This document shows, one piece after another, positions 39,429-49,084 of a stretch of DNA of 64,000 nucleotides (positions are counted from its first letter, which is position 1; every line of letters begins with the position of its first letter). Below the pieces are notes generated by a model. The model ran no database searches. It saw only the letters and a list, made by a program, of their open reading frames with translations, and had not been told where the DNA came from. Position numbers and translations under genes: made by a program. Location of the stretch: the NCBI RefSeq assembly GCF_008298015.1, contig NZ_VTPX01000001.1, positions 744,001-808,000 of the forward strand, given 5' to 3'. Origin of the DNA: Salinicola corii (GTDB taxonomy: Bacteria; Pseudomonadota; Gammaproteobacteria; Pseudomonadales; Halomonadaceae).

Positions 39429-40409
39429 ATGCTGCACCGCGACAACGCTCCACAGGCACCCCAAGGCGGTGCGGCGAATCGCTCCGACTTTCGCCACACC
39501 AGCGTGTTGCTCGATGGGGCGGTGGACGCGCTCGTGCAATCGCCTTCCGGTATCTATCTCGATGGCACTTTCGGGCGCGGAGGGCATTCCCGAGCGATTC
39601 TCTCGCGGCTCGATGCTCGGGGGCGGCTGATCGCGATCGACCGCGATCCCGCCGCGCTGGCTGTTGCCGCCGAAATTGACGACCCGCGTTTGACGGTGTG
39701 TCGCGGCGTGTTCGCCGAGCTGGATAGCCATGCCGAGGCGTGCGGTGCCTCGGGGCGGTTGAGCGGTATCCTGCTCGATGTCGGTGTCTCCTCTCCCCAA
39801 CTGGACGATCCCTCGCGGGGTTTCAGCTTTCTACGCGACGGCCCGCTGGACATGCGTATGGATCCGACCTCCGGAATCGGTGCCGCCGAATGGATCGCGC
39901 GCACCGGTGACCAGGAGATGGCGCGAGTCTTCAAGTCCTACGGAGAAGAGCGTTTCGCCAAGCGCATCGCACGCGCCATCGTCACTGCGCGTCAGGAGAC
40001 GCCGATCGTCGGCACCCATCAGCTGGCCGACATCGTCAAGGCAGCCCATCCCGCCTGGGAGAAGGGGAAGCACCCCGCGACCCGCGTGTTCCAGGCCATT
40101 CGCATTCATCTCAACGACGAACTGGGACAACTGACCCGCGCGCTGGGCGTCGCCTTGGATTCGCTGGAGGTGGGGGGGCGTCTGGTCGTCATCAGTTTTC
40201 ATTCGCTGGAGGACCGGCTGGTCAAGCGGTTCATTCGTGACCAGTCGAGGGGCGATACGCACTTGCCCCGCGGCATGCCAGTACGCGAGGATCAACTTCA
40301 CAAGCGGCTCAAGCCGGTAGGCAAGGCGATGCGTGCCAGCGATAGCGAGGTCGACGCCAACCCTCGCGCGCGCAGCGCGGTCATGCGCATCGCCGAGAAG
40401 CTGGAATAG
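39429..40409 (+). CDS. rsmH: 16S rRNA m4C1402 methyltransferase RsmH (MraW)
   Basis: SAM-dependent N4-methylation of C1402, the same base that RsmI modifies at 2'-O. The 326-residue product has F-R-H-T-S-V-L-L, Y-L-D-G-T-F-G-R-G-G-H-S (SAM loop), G-I-L-L-D-V-G-V-S-S-P-Q-L-D, and L-V-V-I-S-F-H-S-L-E-D-R-L-V-K. ATG 39429 is chosen; a TTG at 39405 would add eight residues lying against the rnpB end. It opens the dcw cluster; mraZ, its usual upstream partner, is absent. Confidence 0.96.
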   Translation: MLHRDNAPQAPQGGAANRSDFRHTSVLLDGAVDALVQSPSGIYLDGTFGRGGHSRAILSRLDARGRLIAIDRDPAALAVAAEIDDPRLTVCRGVFAELDSHAEACGASGRLSGILLDVGVSSPQLDDPSRGFSFLRDGPLDMRMDPTSGIGAAEWIARTGDQEMARVFKSYGEERFAKRIARAIVTARQETPIVGTHQLADIVKAAHPAWEKGKHPATRVFQAIRIHLNDELGQLTRALGVALDSLEVGGRLVVISFHSLEDRLVKRFIRDQSRGDTHLPRGMPVREDQLHKRLKPVGKAMRASDSEVDANPRARSAVMRIAEKLE

Positions 40410-40417
40410 GGAGCAAC

Positions 40418-40747
40418 ATGGCCGTTCAAGGACGACGCAGTGGGTTGGGATTGGGCAACTGGCCATTCGCCCGACGCCTGGATCCACGTTCCGCTTTGCT
40501 GGGTGTGGTCATCGTTGCGCTGTTGATAACGGCGCTGGCCATCATCAGCACCTCTCATCTGACCCGGGTCCAGTACGCGCGCTTGCAGAAACTCGAGAAC
40601 CAGCGAGATTCGCTGCAGACGGAGTGGGGACGGCTGTTGCTCGAGGAGAGTACCTGGTCTTCTCCCGCTCGTATCGAGTCGTTGGCCAGTAAACGCCTGA
40701 ACATGCGTGTCCCGAGCGTCGATGAAGTGAAGGTGATTCATCCATGA
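40418..40747 (+). CDS. ftsL: Cell division protein FtsL
   Basis: Bitopic division protein of 109 residues: short cytoplasmic part, one span (about 27-49, LLGVVIVALLITALAIISTSHL) and a periplasmic leucine-zipper coiled coil (about 50-95) that joins FtsB and FtsQ and helps activate FtsWI. Sequence is poorly conserved in the family, but place between rsmH and ftsI and topology fix it. It overlaps ftsI by 4 bases. Confidence 0.93.
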   Translation: MAVQGRRSGLGLGNWPFARRLDPRSALLGVVIVALLITALAIISTSHLTRVQYARLQKLENQRDSLQTEWGRLLLEESTWSSPARIESLASKRLNMRVPSVDEVKVIHP

Positions 40748-42462
40748 GTGCGTCCAGACGCGCCGCGACAGCCAGGAGCCGCCGGCCGGATGCCCCCTTG
40801 GGGGCCGGACGCTACTGGTTCATGCTTCTCGTCATTCTGGTCGCGCTATCCGCACTCGTCGGTCGGGTGGTCTACCTTCAAGTCATCGACCGCAGTTTTC
40901 TCCAGAACCAGGGCGATGCGCGCACCTTGCGCGTCGAAACCATCGGCGCCCATCGAGGCATGATCAGCGATCGCAACGGTGATCCCTTGGCCATCTCGAC
41001 CCCGGTGATCACGCTGTGGGCCAATCCTCAGGAACTTCCGAAAGACCCCATTCAGCAGACGTTGCTGGCAAAGGCGCTCAAGGTGGATCCCGGCCAGCTG
41101 GCAGATCGCATCTCGCGCTACTCCGACCACGAGTTCATGTATCTGCGCCGTCAGTTGACGCCCGCCGCCGCCAAGCCGGCGCTCGATCTGCAGATGCCCG
41201 GTGTCTACTCGCGCGACGAGTACAAGCGCTATTACCCGGCAGGAGAGGTGGCGGCACAGCTCGTCGGGGTGACCAACGTCGACGACAAGGGGCAGGAAGG
41301 GCTCGAGCTGGCCTACAACCGTTATCTGACCGGTCAGCCGGGCAAGCGACGCGTGCTGAAGGATCGCAAGGGGCATCTGGTTCGCGACCTGCACCTGATC
41401 GACGAGGCCAAGCCGGGCGGTGACCTGACGCTGTCGATCGATCTGCGCCTGCAGTACATGGCGTATCGCGAACTGGCGGCGGGGATTCGCAAGAATGACG
41501 CCGACGGCGGTTCGCTGGTGATGCTGGATGCGCGGACCGGCGAAGTGCTGGCGATGGCCAACCTGCCTTCCTACAACCCCAACAATCGCAGCGATGTGGA
41601 CGTCCGCGGTCTGCGCAATCAGGCCATCACCGACGCCATCGAACCTGGCTCGGTCATGAAGCCGCTCGCCATGTCGGCAGCGCTCGCTTCCGACAAGTTC
41701 ACGCCGGAAAGTATCATAGACACCTCGCCCGGCTGGATGGTGGTGGATGGCTATACCATTCGCGATTTTCGTAACTACGGCAAACTGTCGCCGGCCGGAA
41801 TTCTGCTCCACTCCTCGAACATCGGGATGTCCCACATCGCGCTGGAACTGCCCAAGGATGCGATCTGGAATCGCTATCGCGAACTCGGTCTGGGGCAGTC
41901 GCCCGGCACCGGGTTCCCGGGTGAGAACAGCGGTAGCCTGCCGTCGCCGACCAACCTGCCGCGCAGTGCTCAGGCGGCGATGGCCTACGGTTACGGGGTT
42001 GCCGTGACGCCGCTGCAACTGGCGAGTGCCTATACCGCCATCGCCAACGATGGCAAGCGCCTGTCGCCCTCGCTGCTCAAGCTCAACGGCGATCCGGAGA
42101 GCGAGCAGGTGATTTCGGCCACCGTGGCGCACGAGCTCCTGGCGATGATGGAAAAGATCGTGCAGCCCAATGCCGGCGGCCATCTGGCGATGGTTCCCGG
42201 TTACCAGATCGCGGGCAAGACCGGCACCGTGCGCAAGGTCACCAGCACGGGCTATCAGGAAACCGAATATCGGGGGCTTTTCGCCGGTATTGCCCCGGCC
42301 TCCAACCCGCGTATCGTTACCGTGGTGATGATCGACAATCCCAAGAAGGGCGACTATTACGGTGGCCTGGTCGCCGCCCCCGTATTCAGTCGCGTCGTGG
42401 GCAGCGCGCTGCGCCTGCTCGACGTTCCCCCCGACGCGCCGCAGGAGGAAACCGCGCCATGA
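40744..42462 (+). CDS. ftsI: Septal peptidoglycan transpeptidase FtsI (PBP3)
   Basis: Class B PBP that cross-links septal wall with FtsW. One N-terminal span (about 21-43), the dimerisation module (about 60-215) and the transpeptidase domain with Ser303-x-x-Lys306 (P-G-S-V-M-K-P), S-S-N (about 358) and K-T-G (about 495). Length 572 is standard. It overlaps murE by 4 bases. Confidence 0.97.
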   Translation: MSASRRAATARSRRPDAPLGAGRYWFMLLVILVALSALVGRVVYLQVIDRSFLQNQGDARTLRVETIGAHRGMISDRNGDPLAISTPVITLWANPQELPKDPIQQTLLAKALKVDPGQLADRISRYSDHEFMYLRRQLTPAAAKPALDLQMPGVYSRDEYKRYYPAGEVAAQLVGVTNVDDKGQEGLELAYNRYLTGQPGKRRVLKDRKGHLVRDLHLIDEAKPGGDLTLSIDLRLQYMAYRELAAGIRKNDADGGSLVMLDARTGEVLAMANLPSYNPNNRSDVDVRGLRNQAITDAIEPGSVMKPLAMSAALASDKFTPESIIDTSPGWMVVDGYTIRDFRNYGKLSPAGILLHSSNIGMSHIALELPKDAIWNRYRELGLGQSPGTGFPGENSGSLPSPTNLPRSAQAAMAYGYGVAVTPLQLASAYTAIANDGKRLSPSLLKLNGDPESEQVISATVAHELLAMMEKIVQPNAGGHLAMVPGYQIAGKTGTVRKVTSTGYQETEYRGLFAGIAPASNPRIVTVVMIDNPKKGDYYGGLVAAPVFSRVVGSALRLLDVPPDAPQEETAP

Positions 42463-44012
42463 GAATCGATGCCGCGCGGCTAGCGACTGCACTGGCCGAG
42501 CTCTGGCCTGATGTCGCTACGCCTTCGGGCAACGCCGCGGAACCGTCGCGGTTGGCATCGTGGCTTCCGGGCGCAGCCGAATTGACGCTGACGCAGGATA
42601 GCCGCCAGATCGAGAGCGGCGACCTGTTCCTGGCGGTACCGGGCGTCAGTGTCGACGGTCGGCAGTTCATCTCCGAGGCGCTCGATTCCGGTGCGGTCGG
42701 TGTGCTCTGCGAGGCCGAGGCGCTGGATGCGGCCTGGGCTGCCGACGAGCGCGTTCTCGCCTTGCCCGGGCTGGCGCTTCGGCTGGCCGCGCTGGGGCGA
42801 CGGCTCTTCGCGGTTCCGGAATCGTTGAAACTGATCGGCGTCACCGGTACCAATGGCAAGAGTTCGGTTACGTATTACATCGCGGCACTATTGGAAGTCC
42901 TCGGCACCCCGGCCGCGGTGATCGGTACGCTGGGGTATGGTCGGCCTGGCGAAGTCCGCGCTGCGCTGCAGACTACACCGGGCCCGCTGGCGTTGCAGCG
43001 GATGCTCGGCGAGTTGGCCGGCGCTGGCGTCGAGGTCGTTGCCATGGAGGTGTCGTCGCACGCGTTGGTTCAGGAGCGGCTCGGCGATACCAGGGTCGAT
43101 GCCTCGGTCTTCACCAACCTGAGTCGCGATCACCTGGACTATCACGGCAGCATGGCGGCCTATGCCGCCGCCAAGGCCCGGCTTTTCAGGCGAGACTCGG
43201 TTCGGCTGGCCGTCGTCAATGGCGACGATCCCCTGGCACGCCTGATGCTGGCGGGTTTGCCGGGCGGCACTCGAGTCCTGGCGACCGGCGGCGGCGAGGC
43301 CACGACGCTGCGTGTCGTCGATTGCGAAGCGCTGCCGAATGGCCTGCGAGCCATCGTCGCCACGCCGGAGAACGAAGGGGTCCTCGAGCTGTCGTTGATG
43401 GGGCGTTTCAACCTCGACAACGCACTGCTGGCGATCGCCACGCTTTACGGCCTGGGCCATTCGCTGGCGTCGCTCTGGCAGGCCGCCTCCACGCTGCGGC
43501 CGGTGCCGGGTCGCATGCAACGACTGCCGCGAGACGATGCCGGCAGGGCGCCGGTGGTGGTCGTGGATTATGCCCATACGCCGGACGCGCTGGAGAATGC
43601 GCTTTCCGCGCTGCGCGCTCATCTGCCGAGCCGGAATGGCGGCGAACTGTGGTGCGTGTTCGGCTGTGGCGGTGATCGTGACAGCGGCAAGCGTCCGTTG
43701 ATGGCGGTGGTCGCGGAGAAGCTGGCGGACCGCATCGTCGTCACCGACGACAATCCCAGAAGCGAAGATCCGCAAGTCATTCGCGACCAGATCGCGGCCG
43801 GGCTGTCGCCGGGGGTTCGGGCGGAAAGCTGGTTGGTCGATGGTCGGGAAGCGGCGATCGAGCGCGTCATCGCGACGGCCACGGCGGAGGATATCGTGCT
43901 GATCGCGGGCAAGGGCCACGAGGATTATCAGGAAGTCGCCGGCATGCGCCACCCCTTCAGCGATGTCGGGGTGGCGAGCCGTTGCCTCCGTTCGCGGGAG
44001 GCGTCCGCATGA
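42459..44012 (+). CDS. murE: UDP-MurNAc-tripeptide synthetase MurE (meso-DAP adding)
   Basis: Adds the third stem residue to UDP-MurNAc-L-Ala-D-Glu. ATP loop G-T-N-G-K-S-S (about residue 130), the M-E-V-S-S-H-A block, and the D-N-P-R motif (about 430) that marks meso-diaminopimelate specificity. 517 residues, about 20 longer than E. coli at the N-terminal domain. Overlaps murF by 4 bases (ATGA). Confidence 0.96.
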   Translation: MRIDAARLATALAELWPDVATPSGNAAEPSRLASWLPGAAELTLTQDSRQIESGDLFLAVPGVSVDGRQFISEALDSGAVGVLCEAEALDAAWAADERVLALPGLALRLAALGRRLFAVPESLKLIGVTGTNGKSSVTYYIAALLEVLGTPAAVIGTLGYGRPGEVRAALQTTPGPLALQRMLGELAGAGVEVVAMEVSSHALVQERLGDTRVDASVFTNLSRDHLDYHGSMAAYAAAKARLFRRDSVRLAVVNGDDPLARLMLAGLPGGTRVLATGGGEATTLRVVDCEALPNGLRAIVATPENEGVLELSLMGRFNLDNALLAIATLYGLGHSLASLWQAASTLRPVPGRMQRLPRDDAGRAPVVVVDYAHTPDALENALSALRAHLPSRNGGELWCVFGCGGDRDSGKRPLMAVVAEKLADRIVVTDDNPRSEDPQVIRDQIAAGLSPGVRAESWLVDGREAAIERVIATATAEDIVLIAGKGHEDYQEVAGMRHPFSDVGVASRCLRSREASA

Positions 44013-45364
44013 ACGACCGGCTCAGCGGCATCGCCACGCGTCTCGGCGCGACCTTGAACGGCGCCGACGCCGAGGTGTCGCGGATCGTCACCGACACGCG
44101 CGCGCTTCGCCCTGGCGACCTGTTGGTGGCGCTGCAGGGCGAACGCTTCGACGCTCACGACTTCCTCGCCGAGGCGCGGGAGAAAGGCGCCGTCGGAGCG
44201 GTCGTCGCACGACCGGTCGCCGATCCGCTGGCGCAGGTCGAGGTACCCGACACCCGGCTGGCGTTGGGCTTGCTGGCGCGGGCGCACCGGCTCGGGTGGG
44301 ACGGAAAGCTGATTGCGGTGACCGGCAACAGCGGCAAGACCACGGTCAAGGAGATGCTCGCCTCGATCTTGCGGCGGCGGGCGCCGACACTGGCCACGCG
44401 CGGCAATCTCAACAATGACATCGGCGCGCCGATGACGCTGCTCGAGCTCGACGCCGAGCAGCGCTACGCCGCCATCGAACTGGGCGCCAACCACCTGGGC
44501 GAGATTGCCTGGACCACCGCGCTGGCCAAGCCGCAGGTGGCGGTCATCACCAACGTCACCGGGGCGCATGTCGGGGAGTTCGGCGGCATGGGCCAGATCG
44601 CTCAGGCCAAGGGCGAGATTCTCGCCGGCCTGGCCATGGATGGCTGCGCCGTCCTCGATCGGGACGAGTGCTATTTTCCGGTGTGGCGAGCGCTGGCGGG
44701 GCGCGCCCGAGTCATCGACTTCGGCATCGGGAGTGACGCCAGCGTCACCGCTCATGATCTGGTGTGCGATGCGGGTGGGCGTTATGCTTTCACGCTTTCC
44801 CTGCCGAGCGAAACGTCGGTGCGCGTCTCGCTGGCCTTGATGGGGCGACACAACGTGCGCAACGCGCTGGCCGCGGCGGCCGCGACACAGGCGCTGGGGT
44901 TCTGCGGCGCCGAGATCGTGGCCGGGCTCGAGGCCTGCCGGAGCATGGCGGGGCGCATGCAGGTGGTCGACGGGGTGCGTGATAGCCGCGTGATCGACGA
45001 CACCTACAATGCCAACCCCGGGGCGATGCGAGCGGCACTCGAGACGCTGGCGTCGCTGCCGGCGCCGCGCTGGTGTTTCCTCGGACCGATGGGCGAGATG
45101 GGCGCCGAGAGCGAACGCCTGCATGCCGAGGTCGGTCGGCTGGCGCACGATCTCGGACTCGATTTTCTGGGTACGTACGGCGAGCCCGCGCGTGCCGCAA
45201 CGGAGGCTTTCGGCAACGAAGGCCGTCATTTCGATGACTGGGCGACGCTCGAGCGTTTCGCCCAGGATCAGCTTCCTTCCCGGGCCAGCGTGCTGGTCAA
45301 GGGTTCGCGCAGTGCCGGCATGGAACGACTCGTCGCCGCACTGCGTGATGATGCCTCAAGGTGA
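44009..45364 (+). CDS. murF: UDP-MurNAc-tripeptide D-Ala-D-Ala ligase MurF
   Basis: Joins D-Ala-D-Ala to the UDP-MurNAc-tripeptide. ATP loop G-N-S-G-K-T-T (about residue 109), the E-L-G-A-N-H-L-G-E-I block, and D-D-T-Y-N-A-N-P in the C-terminal domain are diagnostic. 451 residues from ATG 44009 inside the murE stop. Note that no D-Ala-D-Ala ligase (ddl) gene is in the window. Confidence 0.96.
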   Translation: MNDRLSGIATRLGATLNGADAEVSRIVTDTRALRPGDLLVALQGERFDAHDFLAEAREKGAVGAVVARPVADPLAQVEVPDTRLALGLLARAHRLGWDGKLIAVTGNSGKTTVKEMLASILRRRAPTLATRGNLNNDIGAPMTLLELDAEQRYAAIELGANHLGEIAWTTALAKPQVAVITNVTGAHVGEFGGMGQIAQAKGEILAGLAMDGCAVLDRDECYFPVWRALAGRARVIDFGIGSDASVTAHDLVCDAGGRYAFTLSLPSETSVRVSLALMGRHNVRNALAAAAATQALGFCGAEIVAGLEACRSMAGRMQVVDGVRDSRVIDDTYNANPGAMRAALETLASLPAPRWCFLGPMGEMGAESERLHAEVGRLAHDLGLDFLGTYGEPARAATEAFGNEGRHFDDWATLERFAQDQLPSRASVLVKGSRSAGMERLVAALRDDASR

Positions 45365-45373
45365 ATCTGACTC

Positions 45374-46456
45374 ATGCTGCTTTTTCTGGCTGAACTGCTT
45401 ACCCATTTTCAAAGTGCTTTCAATGTTTTCGGATATCTGACCCTGCGCGTGATTCTGGGTACGTTGACGGCGTTGTTTCTGAGCCTGTGGATGGGGCCTC
45501 AGATGATCCGGCGTCTGGTCGAGCGCCAGATTGGTCAGGCGGTAAGGGACGATGGTCCACAGTCGCACCTGTCCAAGGCGGGCACGCCGACCATGGGCGG
45601 TGCGCTGATCCTGGTCTCCATCGCGATCAGTACGCTACTGTGGGGCGACCTGACCAACCATTACGTGTGGCTGGTACTGGCGGTCACGCTGGGTTTCGGC
45701 GCCATCGGCTGGGTCGACGATTTTCGCAAGGTGGTGGAGAAGAACCCGCGTGGTCTGCCGGCCCGCTGGAAATATCTCTGGCAGTCGGTAATCGGCCTCG
45801 GCGCGTCGTTGATCCTCTATTTCACGGCAGCGAGTCCGGTAGAGGTCAGTCTGATCGTGCCACTGTTCAAGGACGTGGTGATTCCGCTGGGCCTGTTCTA
45901 CATCGTGTTGAGCTATCTGGTCATCGTCGGCAGCTCCAACGCGGTCAATCTGACCGACGGCCTCGACGGTCTGGCCATCATGCCGACGGTGCTGGTCTCC
46001 ATGGGATTGGCGGTGTTCGCCTATGCCAGCGGCAACGCCGTCTTCGCCAATTATCTGCACATACCCGAGGTGCCGGGCGCCGGCGAACTCGCCGTCTTCT
46101 GTGGCACCATCGCCGGGGCCGGCCTAGGGTTTTTGTGGTTCAACACCTATCCCGCGCAGGTATTCATGGGGGACGTCGGTGCGCTGGCCTTGGGTGCGGC
46201 ACTGGGCATCGTCGCCGTCATCGTTCGTCAGGAGATCGTCCTGTTCATCATGGGTGGTGTCTTCGTCATGGAGACGGTGTCGGTCATCCTGCAAGTGGGA
46301 TCGTACAAGCTCACCGGCCGACGCATTTTCCGCATGGCGCCGCTGCACCATCATTTCGAACTGAAAGGGTGGCCGGAGCCCCGCGTCATCGTGCGCTTCT
46401 GGATCGTCACCGTCATGCTGGTCCTGTTGGGGCTGGCGACATTGAAGTTGCGTTGA
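45374..46456 (+). CDS. mraY: Phospho-MurNAc-pentapeptide transferase MraY
   Basis: Integral enzyme (ten spans, 360 residues) that makes lipid I on undecaprenyl phosphate. Catalytic motifs: [14 protein letters not shown] (cytoplasmic Asp pair, about 117), [10 protein letters not shown] (about 198) and [11 protein letters not shown] (about 325). Ten bases after murF. Confidence 0.97.
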   Translation: MLLFLAELLTHFQSAFNVFGYLTLRVILGTLTALFLSLWMGPQMIRRLVERQIGQAVRDDGPQSHLSKAGTPTMGGALILVSIAISTLLWGDLTNHYVWLVLAVTLGFGAIGWVDDFRKVVEKNPRGLPARWKYLWQSVIGLGASLILYFTAASPVEVSLIVPLFKDVVIPLGLFYIVLSYLVIVGSSNAVNLTDGLDGLAIMPTVLVSMGLAVFAYASGNAVFANYLHIPEVPGAGELAVFCGTIAGAGLGFLWFNTYPAQVFMGDVGALALGAALGIVAVIVRQEIVLFIMGGVFVMETVSVILQVGSYKLTGRRIFRMAPLHHHFELKGWPEPRVIVRFWIVTVMLVLLGLATLKLR

Positions 46457-46460
46457 TGCC

Positions 46461-47879
46461 ATGAGTGATTCGCTGTCTGCCGAGTCAGGAATCCGTTCCA
46501 CGGGAGGATCATCCGCTCCGGGCGCGCCGCCGATTTTGGTGGTCGGGGTGGGGATTTCAGGTCGCGCGATCGCCCGCTTCCTGGATAGTCGCGGTGAGCG
46601 CTTCATGGTCGCCGATACTCGCGCCGCGCCCCCGGGACTCGAGGCTTTCCGCGCGGCCTATCCGGAGGTCGAGCTTTACCTGGGGGGCCTGGAGTCGCTG
46701 GATCTGAAGGCATTCTCCGAGATAGTCGTCAGTCCTGGCATCGATCTCGAGCGCGCTGGCCTGGGCGCTGTTCGGGACCGGGTCGTCGGCGAGATTTCTC
46801 TCTTTGCGCGACACTGCGAAGCGCCGATCGTGGCCATCACCGGATCGAATGCCAAGTCGACCGTGACCACGCTGGTAGGAGAGATGGCTCGGCAGGCGGG
46901 CAGGCGGGTTGCGGTCGGCGGCAATCTCGGTGCTGCCGCACTGGATCTGTTGATCGACCACGCGGACGCGGAACTGTTCGTGCTGGAGCTGTCGAGTTTT
47001 CAACTGGAGACGCTCGCCGGACTGGGGGCGATCTGCGCGGCGTTTCTGAATCTATCGGCCGATCATCTCGATCGACATGGCGACATGCAAGGCTACCGCC
47101 GGGCCAAGGCGCGAATTTTCGAGGGCGCCGCGCATGCCGTCGTCAATGCCGACGACTCGGCCACCTGGCCGGAACAGGAGTCGTTGAGCTGCGAGCGTTT
47201 CACCACGCACTCCCCTCGTGACAGCGAGTGGGGTATCTCGAGTGTGGCGGGCGAGACGGACGAGTGGCTGTACCATGGCCGGCAACCGCTGATGCCGGTC
47301 GGTGAACTGCGCCTGGCAGGCCGTCACAATCACGCCAACGCGCTGGCGGCGATGGCGATCGGGCATGTCGTAGGGATCTCCCCGGGCGTGATGCGCGGCG
47401 TCCTTTCCCGTTTTTCCGGTTTGCCGCATCGCGGCGAGATCGTTGCCGAACACGGCGGCGTACGTTGGATCAACGACTCCAAAGGCACTAACGTGGGCGC
47501 GACACTGGCGGCGATCGCCGGCGTTGGGGAGACGCTGACCGGCAAACTGGTCTGGTTGGGTGGCGGGGTCGGCAAGGGTGCGGATTTCACGCCGTTGGCC
47601 GAACCGCTGGCACGTTACGCTCGGGAAGCGATCGTCTTCGGTCAGGATGCGCCGCAATTGGCCGCCGCGCTCGAACCGCAGGTCACCACCTGGCGGGTCG
47701 ACACGCTGGCAGACGCCATGCGGCGCGCGGCGTCGATCGCCGAGCCGGGGGATTGCGTGCTGCTGTCGCCCGCCTGTGCGAGTCTCGACCAGTTTCCCAA
47801 CTATCTGGCGCGCGGCGAGGCGTTTCGCGCCCTGCTTGATCAAGGGCAGCTCGGACAAGGGCAGGAAGCCGCATGCTGA
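46461..47879 (+). CDS. murD: UDP-MurNAc-L-alanine:D-glutamate ligase MurD
   Basis: Adds D-Glu to UDP-MurNAc-L-Ala. N-terminal Rossmann-like V-V-G-V-G-I-S-G-R (about 24), ATP loop G-S-N-A-K-S-T-V (about 130) and I-N-D-S-K-G-T-N (about 335) are present. The loop has Ala where many enzymes have Gly (GTNGKS); this G-S-N-A-K-S form is common in Pseudomonas relatives. 472 residues; it overlaps ftsW by 7 bases. Confidence 0.95.
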   Translation: MSDSLSAESGIRSTGGSSAPGAPPILVVGVGISGRAIARFLDSRGERFMVADTRAAPPGLEAFRAAYPEVELYLGGLESLDLKAFSEIVVSPGIDLERAGLGAVRDRVVGEISLFARHCEAPIVAITGSNAKSTVTTLVGEMARQAGRRVAVGGNLGAAALDLLIDHADAELFVLELSSFQLETLAGLGAICAAFLNLSADHLDRHGDMQGYRRAKARIFEGAAHAVVNADDSATWPEQESLSCERFTTHSPRDSEWGISSVAGETDEWLYHGRQPLMPVGELRLAGRHNHANALAAMAIGHVVGISPGVMRGVLSRFSGLPHRGEIVAEHGGVRWINDSKGTNVGATLAAIAGVGETLTGKLVWLGGGVGKGADFTPLAEPLARYAREAIVFGQDAPQLAAALEPQVTTWRVDTLADAMRRAASIAEPGDCVLLSPACASLDQFPNYLARGEAFRALLDQGQLGQGQEAAC

Positions 47880-49084
47880 AGACCATGATGAAGACGTCGC
47901 AGGCGCGATTGACCACGAAGCATCAGTCGTTCGATGGCTGGCTACTGCTGGCGACGCTGTCGCTGATGCTGATCGGCTGGGTGATGGTGACCTCTGCTTC
48001 TACCGAGATCGCCGCGAGTCTGACCGGCAACCCATACTATTTCAGTATTCGTCACGGCATCTTCGTTATCGCCGCGATTGGCGTCGGTCTCGTCGCCGTG
48101 CGCCTGCCGCTCGACTGGTGGCGACAGAAAGGCCCGATGATGCTGATCGTGGCGCTGTTGCTGCTGTTCGTCGTGCTGATCGTCGGCCGCGAAATCAACG
48201 GAAGCCGGCGCTGGATTCCGCTCGGCATCATCAATGTCCAGGCGTCGGAAGTCGCCAAACTGTGTCTGATCGTCTACATCGCCGGCTACCTGGAGCGTTA
48301 TTTGCCGGACGTACGGCGCACTTGGGGAGCCTTCATGCGGCCGCTGGCGGTGATGGCGTTGATCGGCTTTCTGCTGATCCTCGAGCCGGACTATGGCGCC
48401 GTGGTCGTGTTGACCGGCTGCGTGATGGGCATGTTGTTGCTCTCCGGTGCCCCGCTGTGGCGATTTCTGCTGATTCTTGCCGTCGTGGGGTCGGGCGCCG
48501 TCATGCTGGCGGTGGCAGAACCCTATCGTTTGCAGCGTATCACCAGTTTCGCCAATCCCTGGGCGGATCAGTACAACACCGGCTATCAGCTGACCCAGGC
48601 GTTGATCGCCTTCGGGCGGGGGCACTGGTTCGGTCTGGGGCTAGGCAACAGCGTCCAGAAACTGTTCTACCTGCCGGAGGCGCATACCGATTTCGTGTTT
48701 GCCGTGCTGGCCGAGGAATTGGGATTGTTCGGCGCCATGGCGGTGATTCTTCTGTTCGCCTTGCTGGTCTTTCGTGCCTTCAGGATCGGGCGCAAGGCAG
48801 AACTGATCGGTATCCCGTTCGCGGCCTACCTCTGCTATGGCATTGCGCTGGTCATCGGCGCACAGGCATTCATCAATATCTCCGTCAGCGCGGGTATGTT
48901 ACCGACGAAAGGCTTGACGCTGCCGCTTCTGAGTTATGGCGGTTCGAGTCTCATTATTAGCGGACTCATGATGGCCATACTGTTTCGCGTTGACGCCGAG
49001 GTCAGACGGCTGCAGCGCCGAGCCGAACCCAAAGCGGCTTCCGAGGCGCAGTCCGGCACCCAGGACTCGGAGCCGAATTTATGA
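47873..49084 (+). CDS. ftsW: Septal peptidoglycan glycosyltransferase FtsW
   Basis: SEDS-family polymerase for septal glycan strands, partner of FtsI. 403 residues, ten spans; motifs N-G-S-R-R-W-I-P-L-G (about 110), L-E-P-D-Y-G-A-V-V (the catalytic Asp region, about 165) and G-M-L-P-T-K-G-L-T-L-P-L-L-S-Y-G-G-S (about 342). Internal Met codons at 5 and 6 could also start it. It overlaps murD and murG. Confidence 0.96.
   Translation: MLKTMMKTSQARLTTKHQSFDGWLLLATLSLMLIGWVMVTSASTEIAASLTGNPYYFSIRHGIFVIAAIGVGLVAVRLPLDWWRQKGPMMLIVALLLLFVVLIVGREINGSRRWIPLGIINVQASEVAKLCLIVYIAGYLERYLPDVRRTWGAFMRPLAVMALIGFLLILEPDYGAVVVLTGCVMGMLLLSGAPLWRFLLILAVVGSGAVMLAVAEPYRLQRITSFANPWADQYNTGYQLTQALIAFGRGHWFGLGLGNSVQKLFYLPEAHTDFVFAVLAEELGLFGAMAVILLFALLVFRAFRIGRKAELIGIPFAAYLCYGIALVIGAQAFINISVSAGMLPTKGLTLPLLSYGGSSLIISGLMMAILFRVDAEVRRLQRRAEPKAASEAQSGTQDSEPNL

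Noticed and set aside
40846-42492. Long open frames antisense to ftsI, murE, murA and yhdP
   Set aside because: Each exactly shadows a well-identified gene; high G+C codon bias explains them.
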